Part shown: positions 1-8,433 of the stretch, in pieces | How the letters are laid out: each line of letters opens with the position of its first letter | Position numbering within the stretch: the first letter of the stretch is position 1 | Assembly: GCA_900315935.1 (NCBI GenBank) | Contig: ONBB01000001.1 | Location: forward strand, 124,001-188,000 | Length of the DNA stretch: 64,000 bases | Source: an uncultured Bacteroidales bacterium | GTDB lineage: Bacteria; Bacteroidota; Bacteroidia; Bacteroidales; P3 | Direction of reading: 5' to 3' | The notes under the pieces: generated by a model | Told to the model about the DNA's origin: nothing | The model's input: the letters and a program-made list of their open reading frames with translations, nothing else | The model's database searches: none | Position numbers and translations under genes: made by a program

Positions 1-447
1 GAGGACGACACTGTCGGGCTCGCCGGCCAGGTGGACGGTGAGGAGGTAGTTGCCCGAGTGGGTGAATTCGCTGTAGGGCTCGGGCAGGGTGTGGCGGTAG
101 TGGATGTAGGGTCGTAGGGTGGTGAAGGAGAAGTCGTAGGCGGTGATGGCGGCGGTGGCGAAGCCGGCGATGAATTCGTAAGCCTCCAGGCTGTCGGGGC
201 GCCAGTGGGCGTCGCAGTGGCGGAGGGTGTACTCCAGCTCGAGCGGCTGGTCGAGCAGCAAGTCGAAGCTGAGCGCAAGGCGCCGACCCGATTCGAGGGC
301 GATGACCGGCGGTTCCAACTCGCTGCCGACGGGATGCAGCATGACCGTTTTCACCCAGGGGTGAAAGGCCGAGTCGGCAACCCGCTGGGCGGCAGTCATC
401 GTGTTGAACGCCAGTACGATGAGGAGTGGTATGAGTATACGTTTCAC
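1..447 (-). CDS. T9SS plug-domain (DUF5103) protein, 5' part only
   Basis: This is the first 149 codons of a minus-strand gene that runs off the left edge. It opens with a GTG codon followed by a signal peptide (KRILIPLLIVLAFNTMTAAQ). The following residues match what I know of the N-terminus of DUF5103 proteins: an acidic LEYTLRHCDAHW segment, then EAYEFIAGFATAAITAYDFSF and a Tyr-rich PYIHYRHTLPEPYSEF. DUF5103 proteins are called type IX secretion plug proteins because a homologue closes the SprA pore from the periplasmic side. Only the N-terminal domain can be seen. The GTG is chosen because no ATG precedes the signal peptide. A promoter -7 box lies only 5 bases upstream, so the transcript may be almost leaderless. 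The family call rests on recalled sequence pattern. Confidence 0.75.
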   Translation of the reverse strand, partial: MKRILIPLLIVLAFNTMTAAQRVADSAFHPWVKTVMLHPVGSELEPPVIALESGRRLALSFDLLLDQPLELEYTLRHCDAHWRPDSLEAYEFIAGFATAAITAYDFSFTTLRPYIHYRHTLPEPYSEFTHSGNYLLTVHLAGEPDSVVL

Positions 448-451
448 ACTG

Positions 452-482
452 CAAAGATACAACTATTTCCGAAACCTCCAAA
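452..482 (-). promoter_or_regulatory. Bacteroidota-type promoter for the plug-domain gene
   Basis: On the minus strand TTTG (482-479) is followed after 19 bases by TATCTTTG (459-452). This is the Bacteroidota -33/-7 arrangement. The expected start of transcription falls at or next to the GTG codon at 447. Confidence 0.6.
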
Positions 483-536
483 AAATGCTTATTCCCCCAT
501 TTTGCATTTTTTTCTTCATGGTTGAAAAAAAAGTCG

Positions 537-544
537 TAATTTTG
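537..544 (+). promoter_or_regulatory. Probable -7 box upstream of miaB
   Basis: TAATTTTG matches TAnnTTTG and lies 28 bases before the miaB ATG in an AT-rich gap. No good TTTG is seen 19-21 bases upstream, so this is weaker than the other promoters here. Confidence 0.4.
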
Positions 545-571
545 CATTTTATTTTATTTCCATAAATACGA

Positions 572-1900
572 ATGGAGAAAGTATACATAGAGACCTACGG
601 ATGCCAGATGAACTTCGCCGACAGCGAGGTGGTGGGCTCCATACTGACTGGCGCTGGCTATGGCCTTGCCGACGAAGTGGAGGGGGCTGACTTTGTGTTG
701 ATTAACACCTGTGCCATCCGCGACAACGCCGAGCAGCGCGTGCGCCACCGCGTGCGCGAGCTGCGTGCGCTGCAGAACCGCCGCCGCAACCTTCGCATCG
801 GCATACTGGGGTGCATGGCCGAGCGTCTGCAGAGCCGCCTGATGGAGGAGGAGGACAACCTCTCGTTCGTCTGCGGCCCCGATGCCTACCGCCGCCTGCC
901 CGAACTGCTGGCCCAGGTGCGTGGCGGACAGAAAGCCGCCGAGGTGGAGCTCAGCACCACCGAGACCTACGCCGACATCGAGCCCGTGCGCCTGGCCTCC
1001 AACGGCATCTCGGCCTATATCAGCATCATGCGCGGCTGCCAGAACTACTGTGCCTACTGCGTGGTGCCCTACACACGCGGCCGCGAGCGCAGCCGCGACC
1101 CGCAGACCATCGTCGACGAGGCGCGCAGCCTCTTCGGGCGCGGCTACCGCGAGGTAACGCTGCTGGGGCAGAATGTGAACAGTTACGGGTGGAACGCGGA
1201 GAGTGCCGGCAATAGGGTGGGTTTCCCCGAGTTGCTGGCGAGGGTGGCTGCCATCGACCCCGCGCTGCGGGTGCGCTTCGCCACATCGCACCCCAAGGAC
1301 CTCAGCGACAGCCTGCTGGAGGTGATGGCGCAGCATGCCAACATCTGCCGCTGCATTCACCTGCCCGTGCAGAGCGGAAGCAACCGTATGCTGAAACTGA
1401 TGAACCGCAAGTACACTGTCGAATGGTACCTCGACCGCGTCGACGCCATCCGCCGCTACCTGCCCGACTGCTCCATCACCACCGACGTGATAGCGGGCTT
1501 CAGCACCGAGACCGAGGAAGACCACCGGCAGACGCTCGACCTCTTCCGCCGTGTGCGCTACGACTACGCATACATGTTCAAGTACTCGCTGCGCGAGGGC
1601 ACCTACGCCGCCAGGCACCTGGCCGACGACATAGACGAGGCCGAGAAAACACGCCGTCTGAACGAAATCATAGCCCTGCAAGGCCAGATAGCGCTGGAAA
1701 ACAACCGCCGCGAGGTGGGACGCGAATACGAAGTGCTAATCGAAGGCGAGAGCCATCGCAGCAAGGAGCGCCTTTTCGGACGCAACAGCCAGAACAAGGT
1801 CATCGTGTTCGACCGCGCCGACGCCCAGCCCGGCACCTACCGCCGTGTGCGTGTCGACGACTGCACTGCCGCCACGCTGCTGGGAACATTGACAGATTGA
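572..1900 (+). CDS. miaB: tRNA-2-methylthio-N6-dimethylallyladenosine synthase MiaB
   Basis: This radical-SAM enzyme adds a methylthio group to N6-isopentenyl-adenosine 37 of tRNAs reading UNN codons. The 442 residues are the usual length. The N-terminal UPF0004 domain begins YIETYGCQMNFADSE, whose Cys with INTCAIRDNAEQ and GILGCMAE supplies ligands for the auxiliary [4Fe-4S] cluster. The radical-SAM motif is MRGCQNYCAYCVVP (CxxxCxxC) near residue 155. The LLGQNVNSYGW segment and a C-terminal TRAM region (residues about 378-440, ending TAATLLGTLTD) are also present. The start is the first ATG, directly before the conserved METYG-like N-terminus. It heads a same-strand run of genes with short gaps. 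Confidence 0.97.
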   Translation: MEKVYIETYGCQMNFADSEVVGSILTGAGYGLADEVEGADFVLINTCAIRDNAEQRVRHRVRELRALQNRRRNLRIGILGCMAERLQSRLMEEEDNLSFVCGPDAYRRLPELLAQVRGGQKAAEVELSTTETYADIEPVRLASNGISAYISIMRGCQNYCAYCVVPYTRGRERSRDPQTIVDEARSLFGRGYREVTLLGQNVNSYGWNAESAGNRVGFPELLARVAAIDPALRVRFATSHPKDLSDSLLEVMAQHANICRCIHLPVQSGSNRMLKLMNRKYTVEWYLDRVDAIRRYLPDCSITTDVIAGFSTETEEDHRQTLDLFRRVRYDYAYMFKYSLREGTYAARHLADDIDEAEKTRRLNEIIALQGQIALENNRREVGREYEVLIEGESHRSKERLFGRNSQNKVIVFDRADAQPGTYRRVRVDDCTAATLLGTLTD

Positions 1901-1920
1901 ACCTTTAAAATAACAAAGAT

Positions 1921-2358
1921 ATGAGTATCAGACAAAGCATATTCGCCCTGTTCGCCACCGCCCTGCTGGCGGCATCCTGCGCCACCGCCACTCCCCGCAG
2001 CTTTGAGCGGGTGGTGGACAAGGCTGAAACCGACGGCGCCTCCTACTCGGAGCAGGACTGGGCGGCTGCCGATGCGCAGTACGAGGAATTCATGGAGAAA
2101 TACAGCGACATGGAGACCCTTCGAAGCCTTACCCCGGAGAAGCGGAAGGAGGTGGGACGCCTGGCGGCGCGTTACCTCAAGGTGCGCACGCGGGTGCAGA
2201 TGCAGGACATGCAGGATGCGCTGGAGGTGGGCTCCGACCTCACCAAGGGCTTCCTGGATGAATTGGGTCTCACCAACATGGACTCCATTGAATCACAAAT
2301 GCACGGATTCGAGGCGTTGATGCAGGAGTTTGAAAGCCTCTTTGAGATAGACGAATAA
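1921..2358 (+). CDS. Small predicted lipoprotein, function unknown
   Basis: A 145-residue protein with a lipoprotein signal peptide ending LLAASC, so Cys20 should be lipidated and the protein anchored to a membrane facing the periplasm or cell surface. The mature part is almost entirely charged helix (WAAADAQYEEFMEKYSD, EKRKEVGRLAARYLKVRTR), suggesting a helical bundle or coiled coil. It resembles the small helical lipoproteins annotated with DUF6565-like domains in Bacteroidales, but I cannot confirm that family. It begins 20 bases after miaB and ends 14 bases before the PASTA gene, so it is probably co-transcribed with both. Confidence 0.8.
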   Translation: MSIRQSIFALFATALLAASCATATPRSFERVVDKAETDGASYSEQDWAAADAQYEEFMEKYSDMETLRSLTPEKRKEVGRLAARYLKVRTRVQMQDMQDALEVGSDLTKGFLDELGLTNMDSIESQMHGFEALMQEFESLFEIDE

Positions 2359-2372
2359 TCCCTTGTAATATT

Positions 2373-3272
2373 ATGGCAAAACAGAAAAAAGAAGGTTTCT
2401 TCAAACGTTACCCTTGGGTGATGCACCTGCTGGTGATGCTGGGCATTTCGGTGGTGATTGTGATGCTGGTGTTTGTATTCCTGCGCATCTATGCCCGTCA
2501 GGGGCACGAGTATGAACTGCCCGACGTGGTGGGGCAGAATATCAGCGATGTAATGCTTGCCGACCAGTTGGACCTCAACTACGTGATACAGGACTCCATC
2601 TACCGCCATGGTACCGAAGGCGGCCTCATCCTCACCCAGGACCCCAAGGGCGGTTCGCTCGTCAAGCGCGGCCGCAAGGTGTATGTGAGCATCACCGCCT
2701 ACAAGGCCGACGATGCCGTGTTGCCCGAGCTGGCGGGGCTCTCGGTGCGCCAGGCTGTGTCCGAGATCTACAGCGTGGGCCTCACCGTCGGACGCCTCAA
2801 GTTTGTGGAGGACCCCTACAAAAACAGCGTCATCGACCAGACCTGCCGCGGCAAGGCACTCTATGCGGGACAGCAGGTGGCCAGCGGCTCGGTGGTGGAC
2901 CTCACCGTGGGCCTCGGCGACGGCAGTGGCGCTAACGTGGTGCCCTTCGTCATCGGCAAGACCGCCGACAAGGCGCGCCGCGACATACTCTCCCTTTCGC
3001 TCAATGTGGGCAAGGAACACTTCAGCGGAGTGAAAGACAAGAGCAAAGCCGTCGTCTACCGACAGGAACCCGACTACACGGGTGTAACCAAGTACCCCTA
3101 CGGCACCGAGGTGAAACTGTGGTACACCGATGCCGACGAGCAGGAGGTGAACCGCATGGTGAGCGAGTTCAAGGTGGACTCGAGTAAGATTATCACCACC
3201 AACCTCAACGAGATAGACGACGGACGTCCCACACCGGAACAGATTGAGACACAAGACGATTGGACATGGTAA
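2373..3272 (+). CDS. Membrane-anchored PASTA-domain protein
   Basis: A 299-residue protein with a short Lys-rich cytoplasmic tail (MAKQKKEGFFKRY), one transmembrane helix (residues about 15-37) and an extracytoplasmic part made of three PASTA domains. Each starts with a recognisable VP-like motif: ELPDVVGQNISD near 49, LPELAGLSVRQAVSEI near 115 and VVPFVIGKTADKARRDI near 188. PASTA domains bind peptidoglycan or its precursors in kinases and penicillin-binding proteins. No kinase or transpeptidase domain is fused here, which is usual for this Bacteroidota family. The last 40 residues are acidic and probably unstructured. Its stop overlaps the next gene's start as ATGGTAA, so the two are translationally coupled. 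Confidence 0.9.
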   Translation: MAKQKKEGFFKRYPWVMHLLVMLGISVVIVMLVFVFLRIYARQGHEYELPDVVGQNISDVMLADQLDLNYVIQDSIYRHGTEGGLILTQDPKGGSLVKRGRKVYVSITAYKADDAVLPELAGLSVRQAVSEIYSVGLTVGRLKFVEDPYKNSVIDQTCRGKALYAGQQVASGSVVDLTVGLGDGSGANVVPFVIGKTADKARRDILSLSLNVGKEHFSGVKDKSKAVVYRQEPDYTGVTKYPYGTEVKLWYTDADEQEVNRMVSEFKVDSSKIITTNLNEIDDGRPTPEQIETQDDWTW

Positions 3273-5137
3273 GAAAAGCCATAGCATGGATGGCACTCTG
3301 GCTGCTGCCGGCGGCGTTGGCGGGGCAGGAAGTGCTGCTGCCGTTGCAGAGCGGCCCTGTCCAGCCGGCACGCAAGACCGAACCGGCGTCGGTGTCGCTG
3401 CCGTTCTTTGACGATTTCGCCAAGGGCGGAGGCGCGATGGATGCCGCCCTGTGGGCACCCTGCGGGGCCACGGCCGGCAACGGCGACCGCCTGCTGCCGC
3501 CCACCATCGGGGTGGCCACCCTCGATGCCATCGACGCCACAGGCAACCTCCATGCCCTGGCCAACACATCGCTCTTCCCGGCCGACACCCTGACATCGGC
3601 ACCCATACGCCTCGACGGGCGGCGCGCGGCCGACTCGCTGGTGCTCAGTTTCTATTACCTGCCGGGAGGCGGCGAAGGCAACCTGTGGGAGCGCACGGGC
3701 GAGGTGCCCGACCCGCAGGACAGCCTTATGCTGGAGTTCTACCGCCCGCAGGACAGCACGTGGGTCGCCGTATGGAGCACGGGCGGCGTGAGTGTGGACA
3801 CCCTGGTGGCACGCACCGGCCATCGGTGGCAGTATGTGGCTGTCGCCATCGACAACGCAGCCTATATGGACAGCGCATTCCGCTTCCGTTTCCGTAACTA
3901 TTGCAGTCTCGAGCCCACCACCAAGCCTGGCATCAGCGGCAACTGCGACATGTGGCATCTGGACTATATCTATCTTGATTATGGACGCACTTTGCGCGGT
4001 GAGCCGGAATTCCGCGACGTGGCCTTCGTGGCTCCGGCGGTGTCGCTGCTGAGGCACTACCGTGCCATGCCGGCGCGCCAGTACCGCCCGGGCGAGATGG
4101 CCACGGCGCTGCAGATGACCATCGGCAACCTCTACTCCTCGCCCCTGGCCACCCACTATGGCTATGCGGTGGTGGACGAGCAGGGCGACACGCTGTACCG
4201 CTACGACGGAGGCTACGAGAATGCGCCGCCTTTCTTGCCGGCGGAGACTTACCAGAGCGAGGCAGGCCATGCCACACCGGCACTCGCCTACGCCTTTCCC
4301 GCCATGCGCGAAGCCACGACCTATACCATCGTGCACACTGTGCGCGAGGGCAATGCCTCGGATGTGCATCCGCAGAACGACACGGTGCGCTACCGTCAGG
4401 TGTTTGCCGACCATTACGCCTACGACGACGGCACAGCCGAGAACGGCTACGGCCTCACCTCGACCGCCAGCCGTATCTATTTGGCCTACCGATTCGACCT
4501 CAATGAGGAGGACACGCTGACGGCTGTGGACCTGCACTTCAACCGCACCTATCGCGCAGAGAACGAGCAGGTGCCCTTCCGCCTGGCGGTGTGGCAGGCC
4601 GAGGGCGGTCGACCTGGTGCGCTGCTCTACCGCGACAGCGAGCGCCGCTATCCCGACACCGAAGGTCTCGACCGCTACCACCGCTACGTGCTCGAGGAGC
4701 CGCTGGTGGTAAACGACAGCATCTTCGTGGGATTCGAGCAGGAGAACAACTATTTCATCAACCTCGGATTCGACAGAAGCCTCAACACGGCGGACCGCAT
4801 CTGGTACCTCACCGGCACCGAGTGGCAGCAGAGCATTTTGAGCGGCTCGCTGATGCTGCGACCGGGTTTCGGAACGAGGGCTGCAGTGGGGGTGGATGAA
4901 GTAGTGGTGAACAGCCATCGGGTATACCCCAATCCCACGGCCGGCAGGCTGCACATCGACGGCCTCCAACCCGGAGCATTGATTGAACTCTACGACGTGC
5001 AGGGGCGCCGCTGCGCCAGCCTCATCGGACAATCCACCCTCGACCTTCGCACATTGCCCGACGGGCTTTACCTGCTGCGCATCGTGCCGCAGGGCGGGGG
5101 AGGGGCTTCGCTGCACAAAATCATCATCAGACACTAG
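3266..5137 (+). CDS. T9SS cargo protein with type A C-terminal sorting domain
   Basis: A 623-residue secreted protein. It has a signal peptide (MVRKAIAWMALWLLPAALAGQ), a large beta-rich body with no catalytic motif I recognise, and a C-terminal domain of about 75 residues containing HRVYPNPTAGRLHIDGL, IELYDVQGRRC and LPDGLYLLRI. Those are the hallmarks of the T9SS type A sorting signal, so the protein should be exported through SprA and attached to or released from the cell surface. The ATG at 3266 is chosen over an upstream TTG because it overlaps the PASTA stop. The gene ends 3 bases before the pseudouridine synthase. This is the only cargo with an intact sorting domain in the window. Confidence 0.9.
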   Translation: MVRKAIAWMALWLLPAALAGQEVLLPLQSGPVQPARKTEPASVSLPFFDDFAKGGGAMDAALWAPCGATAGNGDRLLPPTIGVATLDAIDATGNLHALANTSLFPADTLTSAPIRLDGRRAADSLVLSFYYLPGGGEGNLWERTGEVPDPQDSLMLEFYRPQDSTWVAVWSTGGVSVDTLVARTGHRWQYVAVAIDNAAYMDSAFRFRFRNYCSLEPTTKPGISGNCDMWHLDYIYLDYGRTLRGEPEFRDVAFVAPAVSLLRHYRAMPARQYRPGEMATALQMTIGNLYSSPLATHYGYAVVDEQGDTLYRYDGGYENAPPFLPAETYQSEAGHATPALAYAFPAMREATTYTIVHTVREGNASDVHPQNDTVRYRQVFADHYAYDDGTAENGYGLTSTASRIYLAYRFDLNEEDTLTAVDLHFNRTYRAENEQVPFRLAVWQAEGGRPGALLYRDSERRYPDTEGLDRYHRYVLEEPLVVNDSIFVGFEQENNYFINLGFDRSLNTADRIWYLTGTEWQQSILSGSLMLRPGFGTRAAVGVDEVVVNSHRVYPNPTAGRLHIDGLQPGALIELYDVQGRRCASLIGQSTLDLRTLPDGLYLLRIVPQGGGGASLHKIIIRH

Positions 5138-5140
5138 CCT

Positions 5141-6193
5141 ATGGCCGAAGAGACCGAAGAGATACAGGAACTGTACGAACACCACCGCATCGTGGTCGAC
5201 CGCGGACAGGAGATGCTGCGCATCGACAAATACCTGCAAATGCACCTCACCAATGTGTCGCGCAACAAGGTGCAGCTGGCGGCCAAGGCTGGCTGCATCC
5301 ACGTGAACGAGCAGCCGGTGAAGTCCAACTACCGCGTGAAGCCGCTGGACGTGATTACCGTCCTGCTGCCGGAGCCGCCCCACGAGTTCGAGCTGCTGCC
5401 GGAGAAGGTGGACTTCAAGGTGGTATATGAGGACGAGGATGTCATCGTGGTCGACAAGCAGCCGGGGCTGGTGGTCCACCCGGGCGTGGGCAACTACACG
5501 GGCACCCTGCTCAACGGATTGCTATACTACTGCCAGGACCGCACCACGCGTGGCGGCGCACAGGCCGTGCCCTACCTGGTGCACCGCATAGACAAGGACA
5601 CCTCGGGGCTGCTGTTGGTGGCCAAGAACGAGGAGGCGCAGGCCGTGCTGGCGCGCCAGTTCTTCTACCATACCATCGAGCGCAAATACAACGCCCTGGT
5701 GTGGGGCGACATGGAAGGCGACAGCGGCACCATCACGGGCAACCTGGGGCGCTCGCCGCAAGACCGCCGCATCATGTGCGTATACCCCCACGAAGAGGGC
5801 CTGCCCGAGGAGATGCAGCGCGGCAAGCACGCCGTAACCCACTGGCGCGTCATGGAGCGTTTCGGCTACGTTACGCTGGTGGAGTGCCAGCTGGAGACCG
5901 GCCGCACACACCAGATACGCGCCCACATGAAGCACATCGGGCATCCGCTGTTCAGCGATGCACCCTATGGCGGCGACACCATAGTGAAAGGCACCACCTT
6001 CTCGCGCTACCGCCAGTTTGTGGAGAACTGCTTCGCCGTGCTTCCGCGCCAGGCACTGCACGCCCGCATCCTGGGCTTCGAACACCCCGCCACGGGCAAC
6101 CACATGCACTTCGAGAGCCAACTTCCTGAAGATATGATAGCTTGTATCGAGCGCTGGCGCAACTACGCCAACCATCACGACACAACTGAATAG
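5141..6193 (+). CDS. RluA/RluD-family 23S rRNA pseudouridine synthase
   Basis: A 350-residue enzyme that isomerises specific uridines in rRNA. An N-terminal S4 RNA-binding domain (residues about 25-85, MLRIDKYLQMHLTNVSRNKVQ) is followed by the catalytic domain. VHRIDKDTSGLLL near residue 147 carries the catalytic Asp, and QLETGRTHQIRAHMKHIGHPL near 250 is the second family signature. Length and S4 domain point to RluD, which acts on helix 69, but RluC-like specificity cannot be excluded from sequence alone. It starts 3 bases after the preceding gene and is the last gene of the run that begins with miaB. Confidence 0.93.
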   Translation: MAEETEEIQELYEHHRIVVDRGQEMLRIDKYLQMHLTNVSRNKVQLAAKAGCIHVNEQPVKSNYRVKPLDVITVLLPEPPHEFELLPEKVDFKVVYEDEDVIVVDKQPGLVVHPGVGNYTGTLLNGLLYYCQDRTTRGGAQAVPYLVHRIDKDTSGLLLVAKNEEAQAVLARQFFYHTIERKYNALVWGDMEGDSGTITGNLGRSPQDRRIMCVYPHEEGLPEEMQRGKHAVTHWRVMERFGYVTLVECQLETGRTHQIRAHMKHIGHPLFSDAPYGGDTIVKGTTFSRYRQFVENCFAVLPRQALHARILGFEHPATGNHMHFESQLPEDMIACIERWRNYANHHDTTE

Positions 6194-6251
6194 CATTCTT
6201 TAAAATCACAAAAAGTATTGCCAGCTGGCGGAGACACTTTTTTCGGCCGGG

Positions 6252-6330
6252 TTCTCTAGGGGAGCGGTAGGGGAATACTAGGGGAATACTTCGGCTCTGG
6301 TAGCTGGTGGTAGCTTGTGGAACCCTACCC
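6252..6330. repeat. Dispersed intergenic element, copy A (diverged)
   Basis: This is the reverse-orientation form of the dispersed element with an 11-nt period. It opens with CTCTAGGGGAGCGGTAGGGG and continues with AATACTAGGGGAATAC; the distal half (GGTAGCTTGTGGAACCCTAC) is more diverged than in other copies. It lies between two convergent units, after the pseudouridine synthase. Confidence 0.75.
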
Positions 6331-6372
6331 TGCCAAAACCTTCCACATCCTACCAAACCAATACAAAAACAA

Positions 6373-6405
6373 GTTGTGGACCGCGGCAACGCCGCGGTCC
6401 ACAAC
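6373..6405. terminator. Perfect 15-bp GC-rich hairpin between convergent genes
   Basis: GTTGTGGACCGCGGC and its exact complement GCCGCGGTCCACAAC are separated by a 3-base loop (AAC). The plus-strand side continues into TTTCAATTTTCAATTTTC. It sits between the plus-strand pseudouridine synthase and the minus-strand gld operon, so a bidirectional terminator is the simplest reading. A REP-like mobile palindrome is an alternative. Confidence 0.55.
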
Positions 6406-6431
6406 CACTTTCAATTTTCAATTTTCAATTC

Positions 6432-6577
6432 TCATCTCATCACGACGATGCGCCGTGCCGAGCCGGTGCCTGCCCTCCGCGCTGGTAAATCTTGGCGCTC
6501 ACGCCATCCACGCCGTCGATGCCTTCGGTGGTGACGTAGATGGTGTCGTGGAGGTAGACGGTGTCGAAGATACTCAC
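6432..6577 (-). pseudogene. Remnant of a T9SS sorting-domain protein C-terminus
   Basis: Read on the minus strand just after the last gldN, this stretch encodes FDTVYLHDTIYVTTEGIDGV and then VSAKIYQRGG, which resembles the linker and first strand of Bacteroidota C-terminal sorting domains. The frame then stops at 6440. In the frame shifted by one base the same DNA ends GTGSARRIVVMR and stops at 6432, which is how such domains usually end. The middle of the domain is missing. I read it as a gene decayed by an internal deletion and frameshift. The only in-frame initiator is a GTG at 6577. Confidence 0.45.
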
Positions 6578-6595
6578 ATTAACAAATGGGGGAAA

Positions 6596-7462
6596 TTATT
6601 GTTCCCACATTCCGTTTTCAATTTCGAAAACTTGTTCCTCGATTATGGCGGCTTCGAGGAGGGCGTCGTCGCCGGTGAGGTAGGAGTCGATGGTGCGACC
6701 GAAGGGATTGGTCTCGCGCGAGGTGTAGGCGTGGTAGTATTGGTTGAGGAAAACCCAGTCCCAGGAGGGCTGGCGCACGACGTTGTTCTCGTCGATATAG
6801 GCCGTGTAGCGGGCCAGCAGGGTTCGGACGGCAGGATGCTGCATCGGGACCCAGAAAATGGGCAGGCACCCCAGATATATGTCCTCGATACCGGGCACCT
6901 CGCGGTAGGTCTCTTTCATCGGTGCCAGGGCTATGTTGCGGAAGTCTTGACGCGTATCCTGCTTGCCGATGAACCAAGTCATGCGCAAGTCATAGCGTTT
7001 GATGTCGGCACCGTCGAAGTTCTTGGGCACGATGACGGTTTCGTAGATTTCGGTGTCGGTTTCGTCGTCGTAGCCCAACTCAAGGAGGATGGTGTCGGGT
7101 TTGGTGTAGCGTCGGACGAAGGCTTCGTTGTCGAGCGGCACTTTGAGGTCATCGTCCTCGTAGATGGGTATTTCGCCGGCCTCCATGGCGTCCCAAAGGA
7201 TGTAGGCCAGGCTCTTCTTGCCGTAGGCGTGTTCGGGGTCGTCGGGGTAGTACATGAATTGGTTGAACCGCTCGGCGAGTTCAATGGTGCGCCAGTGGTC
7301 GGTGGTCCATACGATGTCCTCATAGCGAAGGAAGGGGAATGCGAGAGGACGCCGGTCGCCGACGGGTTGACCCGTGGTGAAATCGTCGGGTGTGCGCACC
7401 GTCTGGGCTGCGGCCGGGGCTGCAGCAAGACAGAGCAGGAGTATGAGCGGCAGGCGTTTCAT
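6596..7462 (-). CDS. gldN: GldN/PorN-family T9SS protein, second copy
   Basis: A 288-residue periplasmic protein with a signal peptide (MKRLPLILLLCLAAAPAAAQ). GldN binds GldK as part of the ring under the T9SS outer-membrane translocon. Family features visible are EDIVWTTDHWRTIELAERFNQFMYYP near the N-terminus, MTWFIGKQDTRQDFRNIAL mid-protein, and a C-terminal YLTGDDALLEAAIIEEQVFEIE. The same blocks recur in the neighbouring copy upstream (YLTGEDAILQSQIIEDKIFDIE), so the two are tandem paralogues, like gldN/gldO in Flavobacterium. A 66-base spacer holding an inverted heptamer array separates them. This copy is more diverged than the other and is last in the operon. Confidence 0.9.
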   Translation of the reverse strand: MKRLPLILLLCLAAAPAAAQTVRTPDDFTTGQPVGDRRPLAFPFLRYEDIVWTTDHWRTIELAERFNQFMYYPDDPEHAYGKKSLAYILWDAMEAGEIPIYEDDDLKVPLDNEAFVRRYTKPDTILLELGYDDETDTEIYETVIVPKNFDGADIKRYDLRMTWFIGKQDTRQDFRNIALAPMKETYREVPGIEDIYLGCLPIFWVPMQHPAVRTLLARYTAYIDENNVVRQPSWDWVFLNQYYHAYTSRETNPFGRTIDSYLTGDDALLEAAIIEEQVFEIENGMWEQ

Positions 7463-7471
7463 GACAAAAAA

Positions 7472-7526
7472 AGAGTTAAGAGCCGATGATACGAAACTCT
7501 TAACTCTTAACTCTTAACTCTTAACT
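7472..7526. repeat. Inverted heptamer array between the two gldN genes
   Basis: A left arm AAGAGTTAAGAG faces, after a short loop, about four tandem copies of CTCTTAA (7497-7526). The arms are complementary and would form an imperfect hairpin in the mRNA. It could attenuate transcription into the second gldN copy or be a slippage-generated array. Confidence 0.7.
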
Positions 7527-7528
7527 GA

Positions 7529-8425
7529 CTAATACTCCCACATATCGGACTCGATGTCGAAAATCTTGTCCTCGATAATTTGCGACTGGAGGATGGCGTC
7601 CTCGCCGGTGAGGTAGTCTTCTAGCTTTCGGTTCTGGGTGTTGGACTCGCGGACGATGTAGCTGTCGAAGTAGCGCTGGATGAAGATGTCGTCGTAGGAA
7701 CGGCCGCGGACATCGTTGTTCTCATCGTAGGCGTTGGCATTGACGAGCAGGTTGCGCACGCGCATGTCGTCCATGGGTATATAGAACGAGATGGCGGGAA
7801 CCTCTTCGTTGTTGACGTTCTCCTTGAGGTAGTCAAACGACAGGGCCAGGATACGAACCTTCTGGCGGGAGTCCTGCTTGTCTATGTACCATTTCTCCTT
7901 GATGTGCAGTTTCTTGGCACTTTCTTTCTTGAAGGAACGGGTGAATGTTTTGGTTACCATCAGTGCTTCACCAGTCTCATCGTCCCAAATTTGGTTGCCC
8001 TGTTCGTCGGTAGCTTCCACCTCTTTGGTGTAGGCTTCGCCAGCCAGCTGACGCATGGCCTCTGCGGGATCGAACTCCTTGACCATGTCATCGGTTTCGA
8101 AGGCGGGGATTTCACCGTTCTCCACGGCTTTGACCAGAAGGTTGACCAGATTGACTCGGCCTTGAGTATCCTTCTCATCATCGACGGGATAATAGAAGAA
8201 CTGGTTGAATTTCTCGTTCAGGTCAATGTCTCTCCACACCACCATTTCCCACACCACGTCGCTCTCGCGAACGGCAGGGTAGGGCATGGCCTTCTTACCA
8301 GTGGAGCTGACCTTCACGTAGAAGTCGTTAGGGTTGCGCTGGTCGTCGGCATCAATGATGCTTTGGGCGTTGGCAGCGGAGAAGCAGGCCATCGTCGCCA
8401 ACAGACTAATCAAAACCTTTTTCAT
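7529..8425 (-). CDS. gldN: Gliding motility / T9SS protein GldN (PorN)
   Basis: A 298-residue periplasmic protein with signal peptide MKKVLISLLATMACFSAANAQ. GldN associates with the lipoprotein GldK to form the periplasmic ring of T9SS. Conserved blocks are SDVVWEMVVWRDIDLNEKFNQ, KEKWYIDKQDSRQKVRILAL and EDYLTGEDAILQSQIIEDK. It follows gldM by 8 bases, the usual gldK-L-M-N order, and is probably the orthologous copy of the pair. An acidic insertion near residues 125-160 (KEVEATDEQGNQIWDDETGE) is absent from the second copy. Confidence 0.93.
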   Translation of the reverse strand: MKKVLISLLATMACFSAANAQSIIDADDQRNPNDFYVKVSSTGKKAMPYPAVRESDVVWEMVVWRDIDLNEKFNQFFYYPVDDEKDTQGRVNLVNLLVKAVENGEIPAFETDDMVKEFDPAEAMRQLAGEAYTKEVEATDEQGNQIWDDETGEALMVTKTFTRSFKKESAKKLHIKEKWYIDKQDSRQKVRILALSFDYLKENVNNEEVPAISFYIPMDDMRVRNLLVNANAYDENNDVRGRSYDDIFIQRYFDSYIVRESNTQNRKLEDYLTGEDAILQSQIIEDKIFDIESDMWEY

Positions 8426-8433
8426 ATCTCAAA

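Noticed and set aside
6313-7489. A 390-codon plus-strand frame through the gldN2 region.
   Set aside because: It is antisense to a well-supported gldN copy and starts in a hairpin-rich non-coding gap.
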